From Gari tellinella (lineage: Eukaryota > Mollusca > Bivalvia > Cardiida > Psammobiidae), in contig OV277871.1 of assembly GCA_922989275.2 (NCBI GenBank), positions 1,178,001-1,242,000 on the forward strand: a stretch of DNA of 64,000 nt. The letters are read 5' to 3'. Position numbers and translations under genes: made by a program. The notes below the pieces were generated by a model. The model saw nothing but the letters and a program-made list of their open reading frames with translations, was not told the DNA's origin and made no database searches. This document shows, piece after piece, positions 21,638 to 32,254 of this stretch; the first letter of the stretch is position 1, and each line of letters starts with the position of its first letter.

Positions 21638-21880
21638 TCAAGTAGTTTGTATTGTGATCAGAAGCCTGCATGCGCAGCGTCTGATCAGTATCCAAACTGT
21701 TGGCAAATAACCTTTGTACTCGGGGTAATCCCGGTAAGGCAACAAATGAGATAATTCAAATGCAAATCTATTTCGCAGAGTTAACTTTTTGCTAAATTTG
21801 ACTAAAGTTATAATTACTTTTTTTGTAAGAAGTGTCGAACAGTTGGATACCTGATCAGACGCCACGAACTGGTTGCAAAT
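21638..21880. repeat. Degraded core-2 hairpins
   Basis: TTGTGATCAGAAGCCTGCATGC paired with GCAGCGTCTGATCAGTATCC, and a second half near 21840 (ATACCTGATCAGACGCCACG). Confidence 0.5.
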
Positions 21881-21904
21881 AGCATATACATAAGCATTAG
21901 TAAA

Positions 21905-22790
21905 TGATGAGTGTACTCGTCGATAGGGTTGAGTGTGTTAAGCAATTACGATTTATATAATCCTATCCACAAACGGTGCAGATCCTGATCGGAGGATTCC
22001 TTTAGTAGCCCTCCGATTTGGCTCTTCACTGTTAGCATACGACAAGTGTACCTTCCATAGGTACCGTACGTGCTAGTAGATATCCTTACTTGTCAATATA
22101 GTTAAATGTGTTAAGCATGTACGATACATGATTACATCCTCTAGGAACCCTCTGAATTGAATCTACACGACTAGCATACGACAATTGTACTTTTCATTCG
22201 TGCATTGTTAGTAGGTGACGAATATACTCGTCGATAGGGGTGAATTTGTTAAACAACTACGATATTAAATTGTATCCATAAACGGTGCAGATCCTGGTTG
22301 GAGGGCTGGGTCTCAGTTTTGGGTTTTCGCCGTTAGTATACGACAATTATACTGCTCATAGGTACAGTGTTAGTAGATATCTCCGGATTTTTCCTAAATC
22401 TTCGGATTTTTTCCCAGTTTATAGTAATTATAAGCAGGCTGAAAGTAAAGCAGAATGCGCCTTTAGGCGCATTCTGCTTTACTTACAGCCGGCTTTAAGT
22501 AGTCGCATGTCAACAAAACTTGAAACAGGCTATTGGGTAAAGGTACGATACATAAAATCGCACTTGCAAAATGCATATTTGGAAATCTTAGAATTTTTCA
22601 TGTCAACTTATGGCAGCCCTGTTAAAGCAATGATATTATATGATCATATCCATAAATGGCGTAGATCCTGTTCAGAGGACTCTTTTAGGAGCCCTCTGAT
22701 CGGGGTCTGCACTGTCAACATACGATAATTGTACTTTTAATACATATACTGTTAGTAAATGACGAGTAAACTCGTCGATAGGGTTGATGG
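21905..22790. repeat. Array of diverged B-type units
   Basis: Units containing a GACGAGTATACTCGTCGATAGGG-like box, a TTAAGCAATTACGAT-like box and a hairpin with ATCCATAAACGGTGCAGATCC recur at about 21905, 22085, 22215 and 22755. One unit is split by the HpJ copy at 22380-22621. Confidence 0.6.
22380..22621 (+). mobile_element. HpJ MITE, left end trimmed
   Basis: CTCCGGATTTTTCCTAAATC ... core-1 hairpin (apex GCGCCTTTAGGCGC) ... GGTAAAGGTACGAT ... CTTATGGCAGCCCTG. Confidence 0.75.
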
Positions 22791-22799
22791 TGTTAAGAT

Positions 22800-23660
22800 T
22801 TATTGATGGTCCGATTGCTATCAGATGACGCTCCGCTGGCGATCCGTTAGCGATCTGTAAGATCCGATAGCGACTTCATGGTCATTGATCGCCTCCCAAG
22901 TCATAAAAATGTTGCGACCTTGTATGATTGGATTGCGCTTCGTTGACGCTCAAAGACGACTAAGGTGGGATCCAATGCGCTCTTTTGGCGCTCCGATGGC
23001 GACCAATGCAATTTATGGTGCTCAAAAGAGAACCGATAGCGATGTCGACGACCAATGGAGATCCATTACCGGTCTGTAAGCGCTCTACTTGATCTATCCT
23101 ACGAATGTTTAGGCATATAGCTATACACATAGCTGCTTTCTTTTTGACATGTATCCACTTAATGCAGTAGTATCGTAATGTGGACAGTTCCTATAAGAGC
23201 TTTCTGCATTACGTTCGTACTGCCAAAAGTCTTTAAACATCTCTGGGTGTTTTTTCTACATTTAATAGCTACTATAGATGTTCTAATGCCCATCAAAACC
23301 AATGTTGAACGCCATTATATTTACGCACTTTTCGGTACCATCATTATGTATAACAGTTTGGATCCGAATGAGACGTCGAATTACATCATGCAATTTGGAT
23401 CTATTGATAGAAAATACTATCGGGTATTTTAAGATACAGAGAATCATTATCAGATCGCCACGGAGCGCAAAGTATCTACTAATTTGCTTTCTTGGATCGT
23501 GGTGGCGCTCCAGTTATGATCTTGGCGATCAGGCGATTTAGGCGATCAATTAGCGATCTAATGGCGTTCTGGTCGGAGCGCCACGGATTTTTGTGCAGGG
23601 AGTAAACCGACGGCGACCTTGGCGATCATGGGGATCAGATAGCGATCAATTTGTGTAATA
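22800..23660. repeat. Region rich in GCGATC-type short repeats
   Basis: Words such as GGCGATC, AGCGATC and GCGCTCC recur at intervals of about 10-20 bp in two blocks (22815-23080 and 23440-23650), for example TTGGCGATCAGGCGATTTA. A different, transposon-like segment separates the blocks. Open frames crossing it are low-complexity and not convincing genes. Confidence 0.55.
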
Positions 23661-24329
23661 TGTACACTCCTGGCCAAGTTCGATAACTACCTATGTCGCA
23701 TAAGATGTCTGGATTATGCACCTTGAATTACCAGAAATAACCAGTGGCTGCTCTCTAACTCCAATAGTTTTCATCCAATCTTTATAATTCTGTTGTAACA
23801 TTTATTTAAATTTGAATTTAGATACTTGTACATGTTCTTACGAACGAAACATCACCCTTTATTACAAATTCACGTAAATAGTTATTACAATTGTTTCACA
23901 GACAAATGGTTACGAGTATATAGCTATATTTGAACCATCATTGTTTATAATTGCCTCCTTTATTATTCATAGTAGGTGTAAAGATGCATAAGTGTTTTTA
24001 CTAAGTTCACTTTCATTTAAATAATTCCTCATAGAAATTTCACGATTCTAATTTATCCTGATAAAGAGCCATAAACAAGTGTTAGGCAGCAAGTGAAATA
24101 AAACCAAAACAGAAAGCCCATGGATGTTTCTGTTTTACTTTCGTCTTAATTTAAGTTTCCACTTGTCTTCAAAATTGTCTTTTTAGCAACCACCAGCATA
24201 AACTTAGCTTAACATTGAACTAATCGTACTTATCAGAGACTTATACATATAGTTTTACCACTGTACACAACGTAGAATTGTACAGCTGAACGCAAATGCT
24301 TTCTCTTAGTACGTCGACAGTCTTTCAGC

Positions 24330-24477
24330 GCCTTCAGCGCTTTGATTCATCTTAGCAGATAGTAGCTTAATGCAGGCTGAAAGAAAAGCAGAAGGTGCAT
24401 TCTGCTTTACTTTCAAAATGCTTTAAGTGGTCACCGGTCTTAAAACTACAAACAGGCTATGGGGTAATGGGTTAAAT
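24330..24477 (+). mobile_element. HpA partial copy
   Basis: Core-1 hairpin with a shortened apex (AGAAGGTGCATTCT) and right end GGCTATGGGGTAATGGGTTAA. Confidence 0.75.
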
Positions 24478-24519
24478 CATGTGTCTATGACATGTGACAT
24501 ATCTGTTTACATTGCTATG

Positions 24520-24939
24520 TTAATTCTTTGCATGCTAGTGGTGAATATGTCTCATAGTGATTACCTTTGCAAACAGTTTGGATCCAGATGAGACGCATCA
24601 TAATACTGGATATCATTAGCATCCAAACTTTTTGACACTCTGACCCTGTTTTGAAAGAAGTGTAGTTAATTCTATATTTAGAACAACAGCACATAGCAGC
24701 AAATGATATTGTTTCAGATGAAAAAATCAGGGCTGCCATTTGTCCAGATTTTTTCCTAAATCTTCGGATTTTTTTCCAGTTTGTAGTAGCTTAAAGTAGG
24801 TTGAAAGTAAAGCAGAATGTGCCTTTAGGCGCATTCTGCTTTACTTACAGGCTGCTTTAAGTAGTCGCATGTCTACAAAACTAGAAACAGGCTATGGGGT
24901 AAAGGTACGATGAAAAATTACTCAGCATGCAAAGAGTTT
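24520..24939 (-). mobile_element. HpC copy interrupted by HpJ
   Basis: TTAATTCTTTGCATGCTAG opens a reverse HpC copy; after CAGATGAAAAAAT an HpJ element (CAGGGCTGCCATTTGTCC, core-1 hairpin with apex GCCTTTAGGCGC) intervenes to about 24912, and HpC resumes ATGAAAAATTACTCAGCATGC. The HpJ right end is deleted. Confidence 0.75.
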
Positions 24940-25132
24940 AGTGAATACCCTTTTGGTTGACTGATCAGATAGTCATATGTGACATAAAATGAAATGTCAG
25001 TTTCAGGCACTTAAAACTGCCTCTAAGATTAACAAGACAAAATCTGTCAAAGAGAGGTAAAGGTCAAACAATTTTAATCCCTCTCTTGACAAACAATTTT
25101 GCCAAACAGTTACTTAATAGTTTCACCAATTA

Positions 25133-25340
25133 AGCCATTAGCCCATCCATACACCTTTTTTACACCTATACTTTATTCTTCAACTGAACAAATAACTTTA
25201 TATGGTCATGAGTATGTACTATAAGAAGTAGTTTCTATATTCTAGCAGATTGTAGCTTAGAGCAGGCTGAAAGCAAAGCAGAATATGCGCCTAAAGGCTC
25301 ATTTTGCTTTAATTTCAACCTGTTTTAAGTCCTGAAACTT
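25133..25340 (+). mobile_element. HpA copy, right end lost
   Basis: CATTAGCCCATCCATACACC, core-1 hairpin with apex GCGCCTAAAGGCTC. Confidence 0.65.
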
Positions 25341-25607
25341 CAAATGAAAAATTCCAATCTCCAATTAGGTCAAATCCATTTTTGACTATTTATGGGTGTT
25401 TATTACAACACATTGCAAAATGACGAACAGCTAGTACAGATCCTGATCATAAATTATTCATGATATAGTCATGGGTCTTAAACTGGATTTTAAAATGAAC
25501 TGGATCAAGGTCAGTAACTAGGGCCTATAATGGCTGTCTCAGGTCAAGGTCTTCACTGTTTTCTTAAAAGAGTATATATGCTCTTTCCTGGCGAATAATG
25601 TATGTAC

Positions 25608-25747
25608 CTTGTTTGCCAATTTGATAGTTTCAGATGATAGATATTCATAATTTTGGATATGAACATTCAGCATCAGGAGAACCAATTTTTCAGAAATTAA
25701 GAAGCCAACACCTAGAGCTGACAGTACAGTCGGCAATTCAAGGAAAA
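25608..25747 (-). CDS. Probable exon on the minus strand, perhaps gene X
   Basis: 140 nt between ACATGAATAG and GTACAT, two bases plus 46 codons, containing TVLSALGVGFLISEKLVLLM and EYLSSETIKLANK. It is protein-like and free of repeats. It ends in phase 0. At least one exon is needed between it and 17011-17063, and none was found. The upstream splice-acceptor region falls at the edge of the HpF element starting at 25759. It could belong to a separate gene. Confidence 0.55.
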
Positions 25748-25758
25748 CTATTCATGTA

Positions 25759-26210
25759 TAGTAACACCTCTTTAAAATGACCACTAAATTTTGTAGATTG
25801 CTATGTGTTTAAGGCAGGTGATTGCATAAAGCAATGCGACAGTAAAACAGAAAGCTCCTTTAGGAGCTTTCTGTTTTACTGACACCTTGCGTTAACCCAT
25901 TACCTCATAAAACATGTACATCTTTTTAGACCTTTAATTTATTTCTCCACTGAAGAAATAAATCCAATTTGTACAGTCATAATTATTTATCATAAGAATG
26001 TTTTCCACATCCTAGCAGATGGTATCTTAAAGCAGGTTGAAAGAAAAGCAGAATGCACCTTAAGGCCCATTTTGCTTTACTTTCAACCTGCTTTAAGTGG
26101 TCACATATCTACAAAATTTAAAACAGGCTATCAGGTAATGGGTGTAAGCTGTCATCTGTCTATTATACAATTAATTAGCCTTCTTTTTAGTGAAGAGAGA
26201 GTTTTTACTG
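25759..26210. mobile_element. HpF MITE with HpA inserted at an internal TTAA
   Basis: AGTAACACCTCTTTAAAATG ... F hairpin with apex GCTCCTTTAGGAGC ... CACCTTGCG, then HpA (TTAA 25892 to about 26147, apex GCACCTTAAGGCCC), then HpF resumes GCTGTCATCTGTC ... GAGAGAGTTTTTACTG before TA. Same insertion point in HpF as at 17274. Confidence 0.8.
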
Positions 26211-26279
26211 TATGTGTTTTCAAGGCCAAGACTTTCCAGTTGTTAGAATCCTTCAAAACTTACATTATTATAACAGGTA

Positions 26280-26350
26280 TGTTTCCTTTTCAAACAGTGT
26301 AGATTCTGATTAGAGGAGCCCACAGATAAGGGTCTGCATGCTTTGTCATT
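26280..26350. repeat. Core-2 half hairpin
   Basis: AAACAGTGTAGATTCTGATTAG and CAGATAAGGGTCTGCATGC, apex mostly lost. Confidence 0.5.
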
Positions 26351-26357
26351 AAACTTC

Positions 26358-26767
26358 AACCCATTACCCCATAAATAAGCCTTTAATTAATTCCTCTACT
26401 AAAGAAAATAGTTCCAATTTATACTGTCATAAATAAAAATCATAATAAATTTTTTCTATATTAAAGCAGATACATATAATAGTTTAAAGCAGGCTGAAAG
26501 TAAATGGGGTAATGGGTTAACCCATTACCCCATAAATACACCTTTTTATATCTTTAATTTTTCATCCACTGCAGGAAATAAATCCAATTTACATAGTCAT
26601 GAATATGTACCATATGAAATTGTTTCTATATTCTAGCAGATGATAGCTTAAAGCAGGCTGAAAGTAAAGAAGAATGCACCTTAAGGCGCATTCTGCTTTA
26701 CTTTCAACCTGATTTAAGCGGTCACCTATCTTCAATACTAGAAACAAGCTATAGGGTAATGGGTTAA
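26358..26767 (+). mobile_element. Two adjacent HpA copies sharing one TTAA
   Basis: The first (26358-26521) has lost the right hairpin arm and reads GAAAGTAAATGGGGTAATGGG. The second (26518-26767) is complete, apex GCACCTTAAGGCGC. Confidence 0.8.
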
Positions 26768-26989
26768 TATATGATAGTGGTTCTTTCCTCAATGGTCATC
26801 AATGTCAATTAATTTATTCAATTAATGAACGAGTCCTGCTAAAATTTCAGAATTGTGAACATTCATATACATGTAAAAAACTCTACCCACTATGAACATC
26901 TTCTATCTGAACTATCACATTGGCTAATAAAATAATGACTTTTTTCTCCAGGAATGAGTGTTGACTCGTGTCTGACAGATTCAATTAGA

Positions 26990-27310
26990 AACAGTGCAGA
27001 CCGTGATCAGACAGCTCCTAACGGAGCAGGGCTGCCATAAGTTGACATGAAAAATCCTAAGATTTCCAAATTTGCATTTTTCAAGTGCGATTTTACGAAT
27101 CGTACCTTTACCCCATAGCCTTTTTCTTGTTTTGTTGACATGCGACTACTTAAAGCAGGCTGCAAGTAAAGCAGAATGCGCCTTAGGGCGCATTCTGCTT
27201 TACTTTCAGCCTGCTTTAAGCTACCGTGTACTTGGAAAAAATCCGGAGATTTAGGAAAAATCCGGAGAAATGGCAGCCCTGACGGAGATGTCTGATCTGG
27301 GTCTACTTTC
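26990..27310. repeat. Core-2 hairpin split by an HpJ insertion
   Basis: CAGTGCAGACCGTGATCAGACAG and GATGTCTGATCTGGGTCTAC are the two arms; the HpJ element sits between them. Confidence 0.8.
27027..27281 (-). mobile_element. Complete HpJ MITE with a 6-bp target duplication
   Basis: 255 bp, inverted ends CAGGGCTGCCAT / ATGGCAGCCCTG, flanked by ACGGAG on both sides (27021-27026 and 27282-27287). Inside is a core-1 hairpin (apex GCGCCTTAGGGCGC). Taking it out restores the apex CTCCTAACGGAG of the host hairpin. Confidence 0.9.
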
Positions 27311-27479
27311 TTTTTTAAAAAAAAGGACAATGTTTGCAAATATCAGGAAAAGGGTTAGTTAATCATTTAATGTTCCGAAGAAACCCTCTTGACTTTTCTT
27401 CCACAAATAAAAGCTTATCTTATAATCCTCGGGTACGAAAGGTCGAAGCTTAACAAAAGATTTAATCTACTGGAAAATC

Positions 27480-27780
27480 AAAATGGACATGTTAATCCTG
27501 TTCAGGGCCGTATCCAGAGACGAAAAAGCACTGAGGCAAATATTTCCTAGGGTTTTGGGCGTGGGGTGTTCTGGGGGCATGCTCTCCCGGATTTGTTTTT
27601 TGAGGGCGAGATTTTCCATACATTTGGCAGGCCCGTATGAAGCAAATGCTAATAGCACGAGGGACTAGCTTGAGGGGCGTAGCTAGACCAATTTGGTACC
27701 CATTCTTACTAGGGGGGTCCTGGGGTATGCTCCCCCGGGATAATTTTGATTTCTAGATGGTCTCTGGTGCGTTATGAGGG
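27480..27780. repeat. Diverged repeat with GGGGGCATGCTCCCCC-like segments
   Basis: GTTCTGGGGGCATGCTCTCC near 27568 and TCCTGGGGTATGCTCCCCC near 27718 are two imperfect copies with AGGGGCGTAGCTAGACC between. Non-coding; class not determined. Confidence 0.45.
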
Positions 27781-27837
27781 CGTTTCCCGCATCCATACTA
27801 ACTTACATAAATCTGTCTAAAATTCAACTCCAGATAA

Positions 27838-29220
27838 AACAAGAGGCCCATGCGGGCCTAAATATCGCTCACCTGGAAAAACCAACACAAGGGTCACATA
27901 ACCCCTGGGGTGAGATCATGTTTTACCCCAGAGACATAATTTCAAAAATCTTGCTGATGAACTTGACAATTAAGTGTTCTGTCAAATATTTTGTACATGG
28001 ATGGTTTCAGACAGGAAGACTTTTCATTGAAAAAAATCTAATTTTAGCTAATGTGACCCTGATATGCAACAGACCCGAACCATTTCAGCAATATTGGTAA
28101 AAAAAACATCAAAAAGTGTCACTATGCTAAATATCAAAGCTCTGGCCATAATAGTTTCAGAGAAGAAGATTTCACTATATAACTCTATGTAAAACTGCCA
28201 CCCCTAGGGCCTTGGCAGTTTTGACCCCAGGGAGATAATTTGAACAACATTGAAAGAGGACCTAAAGATGATGCTGTGTGCCAAATATCTAAGCTCAGGG
28301 TACTGTGGTTCCAGACAAGAAGATTTTTTTGAGTTTTCATTGAAGAAATCTATTTTTAGCTCCTGTGACCTAGATATGCAATGGACCGGAAGCATATAAT
28401 CAATATTGGTTAAGGGCTTCCAGAAGTGTCACCATGCCAAATATCAAAGCTCTGGCCATACTAGTTCCAGATAAATACATGTTTGAAGATTTCACTATAT
28501 AACTCTATGTAAAATTATGACCCTGAGACGGGGTCATTTTTGACCCCAGGGACATAATTTGAACAATCTTGATAGAGGACCTGAAGACAATGCTTGTGCC
28601 AAATATCTAAGCTCAAGGTACTGTGGTTTCGGACAAGAAGATTTTTTAAGTTTTAATTGGAAAAAATCTATTTTTAGCTCCTGTGACCTAGATATGCAAC
28701 GGACCGGAACCATATTTACAATATTGGTTCGGGGCTTCTAGAAGTGTCACCATGCCAAATATTAAAGCTCTGGCCATATCAGTTTCAGAGAAAAAGATGT
28801 TTGAAGATTTCACTATATAACTCTATGTAAAATAACGACCCCCGGGGCGGGGTCATTTTTTACCCAAGGGACATAATTTGAACAATCTTGATAGAGGACC
28901 TAAAGACAATGCTTTATGCCAAATATCTAAGCTCAGGGTACTGTGGTTTCAGACAAGAAGATTTTTTAAGTTTTCATTGAAATAATCTATTTTTAGCTCC
29001 TGTGACCTAGATATGTAACGGACCGAAAATGTTTGAAAAACTTTGAAAGAGGACCATATAAGGATCATTCCTGCCAAGTTTGGTAAAAATCCATCCAGTG
29101 GTTTCAGAGGAGATGTTGTTCAAAGAAATTGTTGACGACAAACGACGCACGACGGACGACGACGGACACAGGACAATCAAAAGAGCTCACCTTGGCACTA
29201 TGTGCCAGGTGAGCTAAAAA
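27838..29220. mobile_element. Element with hairpin ends carrying a ~319-bp tandem array
   Basis: One end is ACAAGAGGCCCATGCGGGCC plus TCGCTCACCTGG, the other the hairpin AGCTCACCTTGGCAC / GTGCCAGGTGAGCT. Between are about four units starting near 27923, 28222, 28541 and 28861 (each begins about TGACCCCAGGGACATAATTT). The units near 28541 and 28861 are 319-320 bp apart. Inverted relatives are at 33905-34685 (different array) and 37575-38735 (same array). Confidence 0.75.
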
Positions 29221-29259
29221 ATTATAGGAATTTTAAAGTTTTGCTCCATTAAGGTTATA

Positions 29260-29396
29260 TTCTAGCAGATAATAGCTTAAAGCAGGCTGAAAGTAAAGCA
29301 GAATGAGCTTTAAGGCACATTCTGCTTTACTATCAACCTGCTTTAAGTGATTGTCTTTCTTAAAACTAGAAACAGGCTAAAGGGTTATGGGTTAAA
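29260..29396 (+). mobile_element. HpA partial copy
   Basis: Starts at TATATTCTAGCAGATAATAG; core-1 hairpin with apex GAGCTTTAAGGCAC; right end AAGGGTTATGGGTTAA. Confidence 0.75.
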
Positions 29397-29599
29397 TGGT
29401 ACTTCTATTGGGCAGAGGGTTAAAATTATGATCATTTATTCAAATGGTAAAAAATAGAAAATATGCAAGCACTGAAATTCACCTTTCTCATGATTTTATT
29501 CTAAAAATACAACTACCATCAAATCATTGTATGTATATGGTAGTGATTACGGCTGTTCTTGAACAATTATGTTTTCACACAATCAGAAATAAACATGTA

Positions 29600-29813
29600 T
29601 TAACACTTAGCCTGCCAAATAAATTGTTGTCTGCTATATTTCTCGTCTGTTTCAAGTTTCAAAGTGCTTCGAAGTTGCTCAAAATTGCTGAAAATGTTGT
29701 CCGAGTGTCAAACAGCTTGGATCCGTATGAGACGCCGAGTTACTCGGCGTCTCATCTGGATCCAAGCTGTTTGCATATGGAGCTATAGTCGTGAGTGGCA
29801 GGCTAAGGGTTAA
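29600..29813 (+). mobile_element. HpD hairpin MITE
   Basis: 214 bp, TTAACACTTAGCCTGCCAAA to TGGCAGGCTAAGGGTTAA, with core-2 hairpin GACGCCGAGTTACTCGGCGTC (about 29733-29753). The copy at 42505-42718 is inverted, the same length and about 97% identical by eye. Confidence 0.92.
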
Positions 29814-29955
29814 TAAATAACTCCCAGCGTTTTCAAAAACATAATACAGTGCCTAATAAATAATGCTGAACAAAATCACTCATTTTAAGTAAGCCGTCTG
29901 TTTGAAGAAATAAACCTGTCTTGGAAACGGGTATTTTTGTCTATTTTGGTCTTGG

Positions 29956-30456
29956 TTAACCCATGGCCCTGCAAGTATGCCTTTTTACACCTTTTATTTA
30001 TTTCTCAACTCAAGAAAATAGTTCCAATTTGTACAGACATGAATATGTAACATAGTAAATAGTTTCTATATTCTAGCAGATGGTAGCTTAAAGCAGGCTG
30101 AAAGTAAAGCAGAATGCACCTTAACCCTTTCCCCCATAGAAGCGACCTTTTAGCGTATTTCATTTATTCCTCCGCTGAAGAAAATAGTTCCAGTTTATAC
30201 CCTCATGAACAATTACCATTACAAATATTTTATATAGCATCGCAGATTTGAGCTTAAAGCAGGCTGAAAGTAAAGCAGAATGTGCCTTAAGGCACATTCT
30301 GCTTTACTTTCAACCTGCTTTAAGTGGTCACTTGACTTCAAAACTATAAACAGGCTATGAGGTAAAGGGTTAAGGCGTATTCTGCTTTACTTTCAACCTG
30401 CTTTAAGTGGACACCTGTCTTCAAAATGAAAAATAGACTATGCGGTAATGGGTTTA
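29956..30456 (+). mobile_element. Outer HpA copy, split at its hairpin apex
   Basis: The left half runs to AGCAGAATGCACC and the right half resumes at GGCGTATTCTGCTTTACTTT. The two halves join through TTAA to an ordinary HpA with apex CACCTTAAGGCG. Confidence 0.9.
30121..30373 (+). mobile_element. Inner HpA copy inserted at the outer apex TTAA
   Basis: 253 bp with TTAA at 30121-30124 and 30370-30373, intact ends and its own hairpin (apex GTGCCTTAAGGCAC). Its target was the TTAA at the centre of the outer copy's palindrome. Confidence 0.92.
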
Positions 30457-30460
30457 ATAT

Positions 30461-30890
30461 GAAAATGACATTCCTTCCCTATTGCTGTTGAACTACCGGT
30501 AGTTTGGATCCTGATCAGATACCGAGTTACTCAGCATCTCATCTTAACCCATTCCCCCATAAATAAGCCTTTTTACGCCTATAATTTATTCCTCCACTGA
30601 AGATAGTTCCAATTTATACAGTTATGAATATGTAATACAGTATGATAAAAAATATTTTCTATATTCAAGTAGATATTAGCTTAAAGCAGGCTGAAAGTAA
30701 AGCAGAATGCGCCTTAAGGCGCATTCTGCTTTACTGTCAACCTGCTTTAAGTGGACACCCGTCTTCAAAATGAAAAATAGGCTATGGGGTAAATGGTTTA
30801 ATTTGAAAATGACATTTCCTTCCCTATTGCTGTTGAACTAGTTTGAATCCTGATCTGATACCGAGTTACTCAGCATCTCATCTTAATAGG
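30461..30890 (+). mobile_element. HpA copy inside a ~342-bp tandem duplication
   Basis: An HpA copy (30544-30801, apex GCGCCTTAAGGCGC) is flanked by two copies of TTCCCTATTGCTGTTGAACT plus half a core-2 hairpin (ACCGAGTTACTCAGCATCTC), at 30476 and about 30817. Confidence 0.75.
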
Positions 30891-31730
30891 GGTTTACCCC
30901 CCAAAGGTTACCCCCGATTCCGCGAGAAAATAACAACAGAACAGAACAGAACACACCAAGCTAAGCAATGAAATCCCGAGTGCTGTCTCGTGTGTATCAC
31001 ATGACATACGGGATTAAAATTTCGGCACACTCGAATTTACTACAATCGCAGCATTTCGGTCCATTTTTTATATTTTTGTTTGTTTGGAATTGTAATTTAA
31101 AAACCCATCGTCGTTTATTCGTTTCCCGAAGGGAAACGAAATTGTACAGAGCTGTTTAAAAAATACTGGTTGAAAAAAACGACACCAGAAAAGAAATACA
31201 AAATTTTACGTAAAGACTCGGGAATTTCCGTAGTATTCGTCTGCAAAATCACAGCTCGATTGACACTTGAATGAGTCTTGACAGACATCTAATTAACGAA
31301 ATACAGGCTACAAGACTACAAGTCATGTAAATTATGTATTGGACATAAGAAATAAGAGTGAGTACATCTTTTTGGAATTCTGTTTATTGTTCTTTGTAAG
31401 TCATGGTCGTCGCTGAAGAGGTGGTTGTTTTATAATGCAAGAACATTACATATTACCGGACAGTATCCGGGTCCCGGACAACGCAGCAACAAACCATATT
31501 TTTGTCCCATGTATCATTTTGTACCCACGACATGACGTTTTCGTGCAAGTTTTTCTAAAATAAGTATGACCAGGGCTCATTTTGACACAAATCCAAGTGA
31601 CCATGGTGACCTGGCTTCAAATGTAAACATTTTAGCACACCAAAATGTTCAATGTCCAGGATCTTTGTAATTTTTTCATGCCTACAATATTGAGCTCTGC
31701 TAACATATGGCGGGTAGGCATCGGTAGTAT
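30890..31730. other. Unassigned, mostly single-copy-looking sequence
   Basis: No recognised repeat, exon chain or long open frame. A short perfect hairpin, CGTTTCCCGAAGGGAAACG, lies at about 31119-31138. A 63-codon frame at 30968 has no recognisable features. Confidence 0.3.
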
Positions 31731-31731
31731 T

Positions 31732-31946
31732 CAGTGCTGCCATTTCTCCGGATTTTTCCTAAGTATTCGGATTTTTATCCTAACAGATCGTAGCGTTAAG
31801 GCGCATTCTGCTTTACTTTCAACCTGTTTTAAGCAGTCGTGTGTCTTCAAACAAGAAACAGGCTATGCGGTAAAGGTACGATTGGTAAAACTGCGTCTGA
31901 AAAATTGAAATCTAAGGATTTTTATGATCAACTTATGGCAGCCCTG
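31732..31946 (+). mobile_element. HpJ MITE with a 6-bp target duplication
   Basis: CAGTGCTGCCATTTCTCCGG to CTTATGGCAGCCCTG, flanked by AGTATT on both sides (31726-31731 and 31947-31952). The left hairpin arm is deleted; the right arm remains. Confidence 0.85.
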
Positions 31947-31959
31947 AGTATTGGCTCAG

Positions 31960-32155
31960 ACCCCTCATGGGTACCCATTTTAACCCCTGAGTAGAGACTA
32001 GAGAGGAGCAATTAGCGGTGCATATCTTGCTCAAGAACATTCCTGTACATCATCAGGGTTCAGAAAAATCCACTAGTCAGGCCGCTTGGACGGTGGGGGA
32101 TAGATCTCACGACCTCTGGTACCGTAGATGAGTACGTTACCACTTGACTTCTACC
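31960..32155 (-). mobile_element. Probable tRNA-derived SINE
   Basis: On the minus strand GTCAAGTGGTAACGTACTC is A-box-like and GAGGTCGTGAGATCTATCCC is a degenerate B box, followed by a body. Head and B-box spacing fit a tRNA-derived SINE; family unknown. Confidence 0.45.
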
Positions 32156-32254
32156 ACCGTAAATGAAAATGTTTTAAAATTCTGCAGTAAACACTAAACA
32201 ATCATAAAAGTGTTACGGGGCCACTTGAAACTGTACAAATAGCAGTGTTTGATA

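Noticed and set aside
24990..25060. Possible minus-strand exon after a good CTCTCTTTGACAG acceptor
   Set aside because: The only long frame has no GT donor before its stop and does not fit the needed phase.
29180..29220. Helitron 3' end (hairpin followed by CTAA)
   Set aside because: The hairpin and CTAA are suggestive, but the other end lacks a clear TC start and no A|T target could be shown. Left open rather than called.
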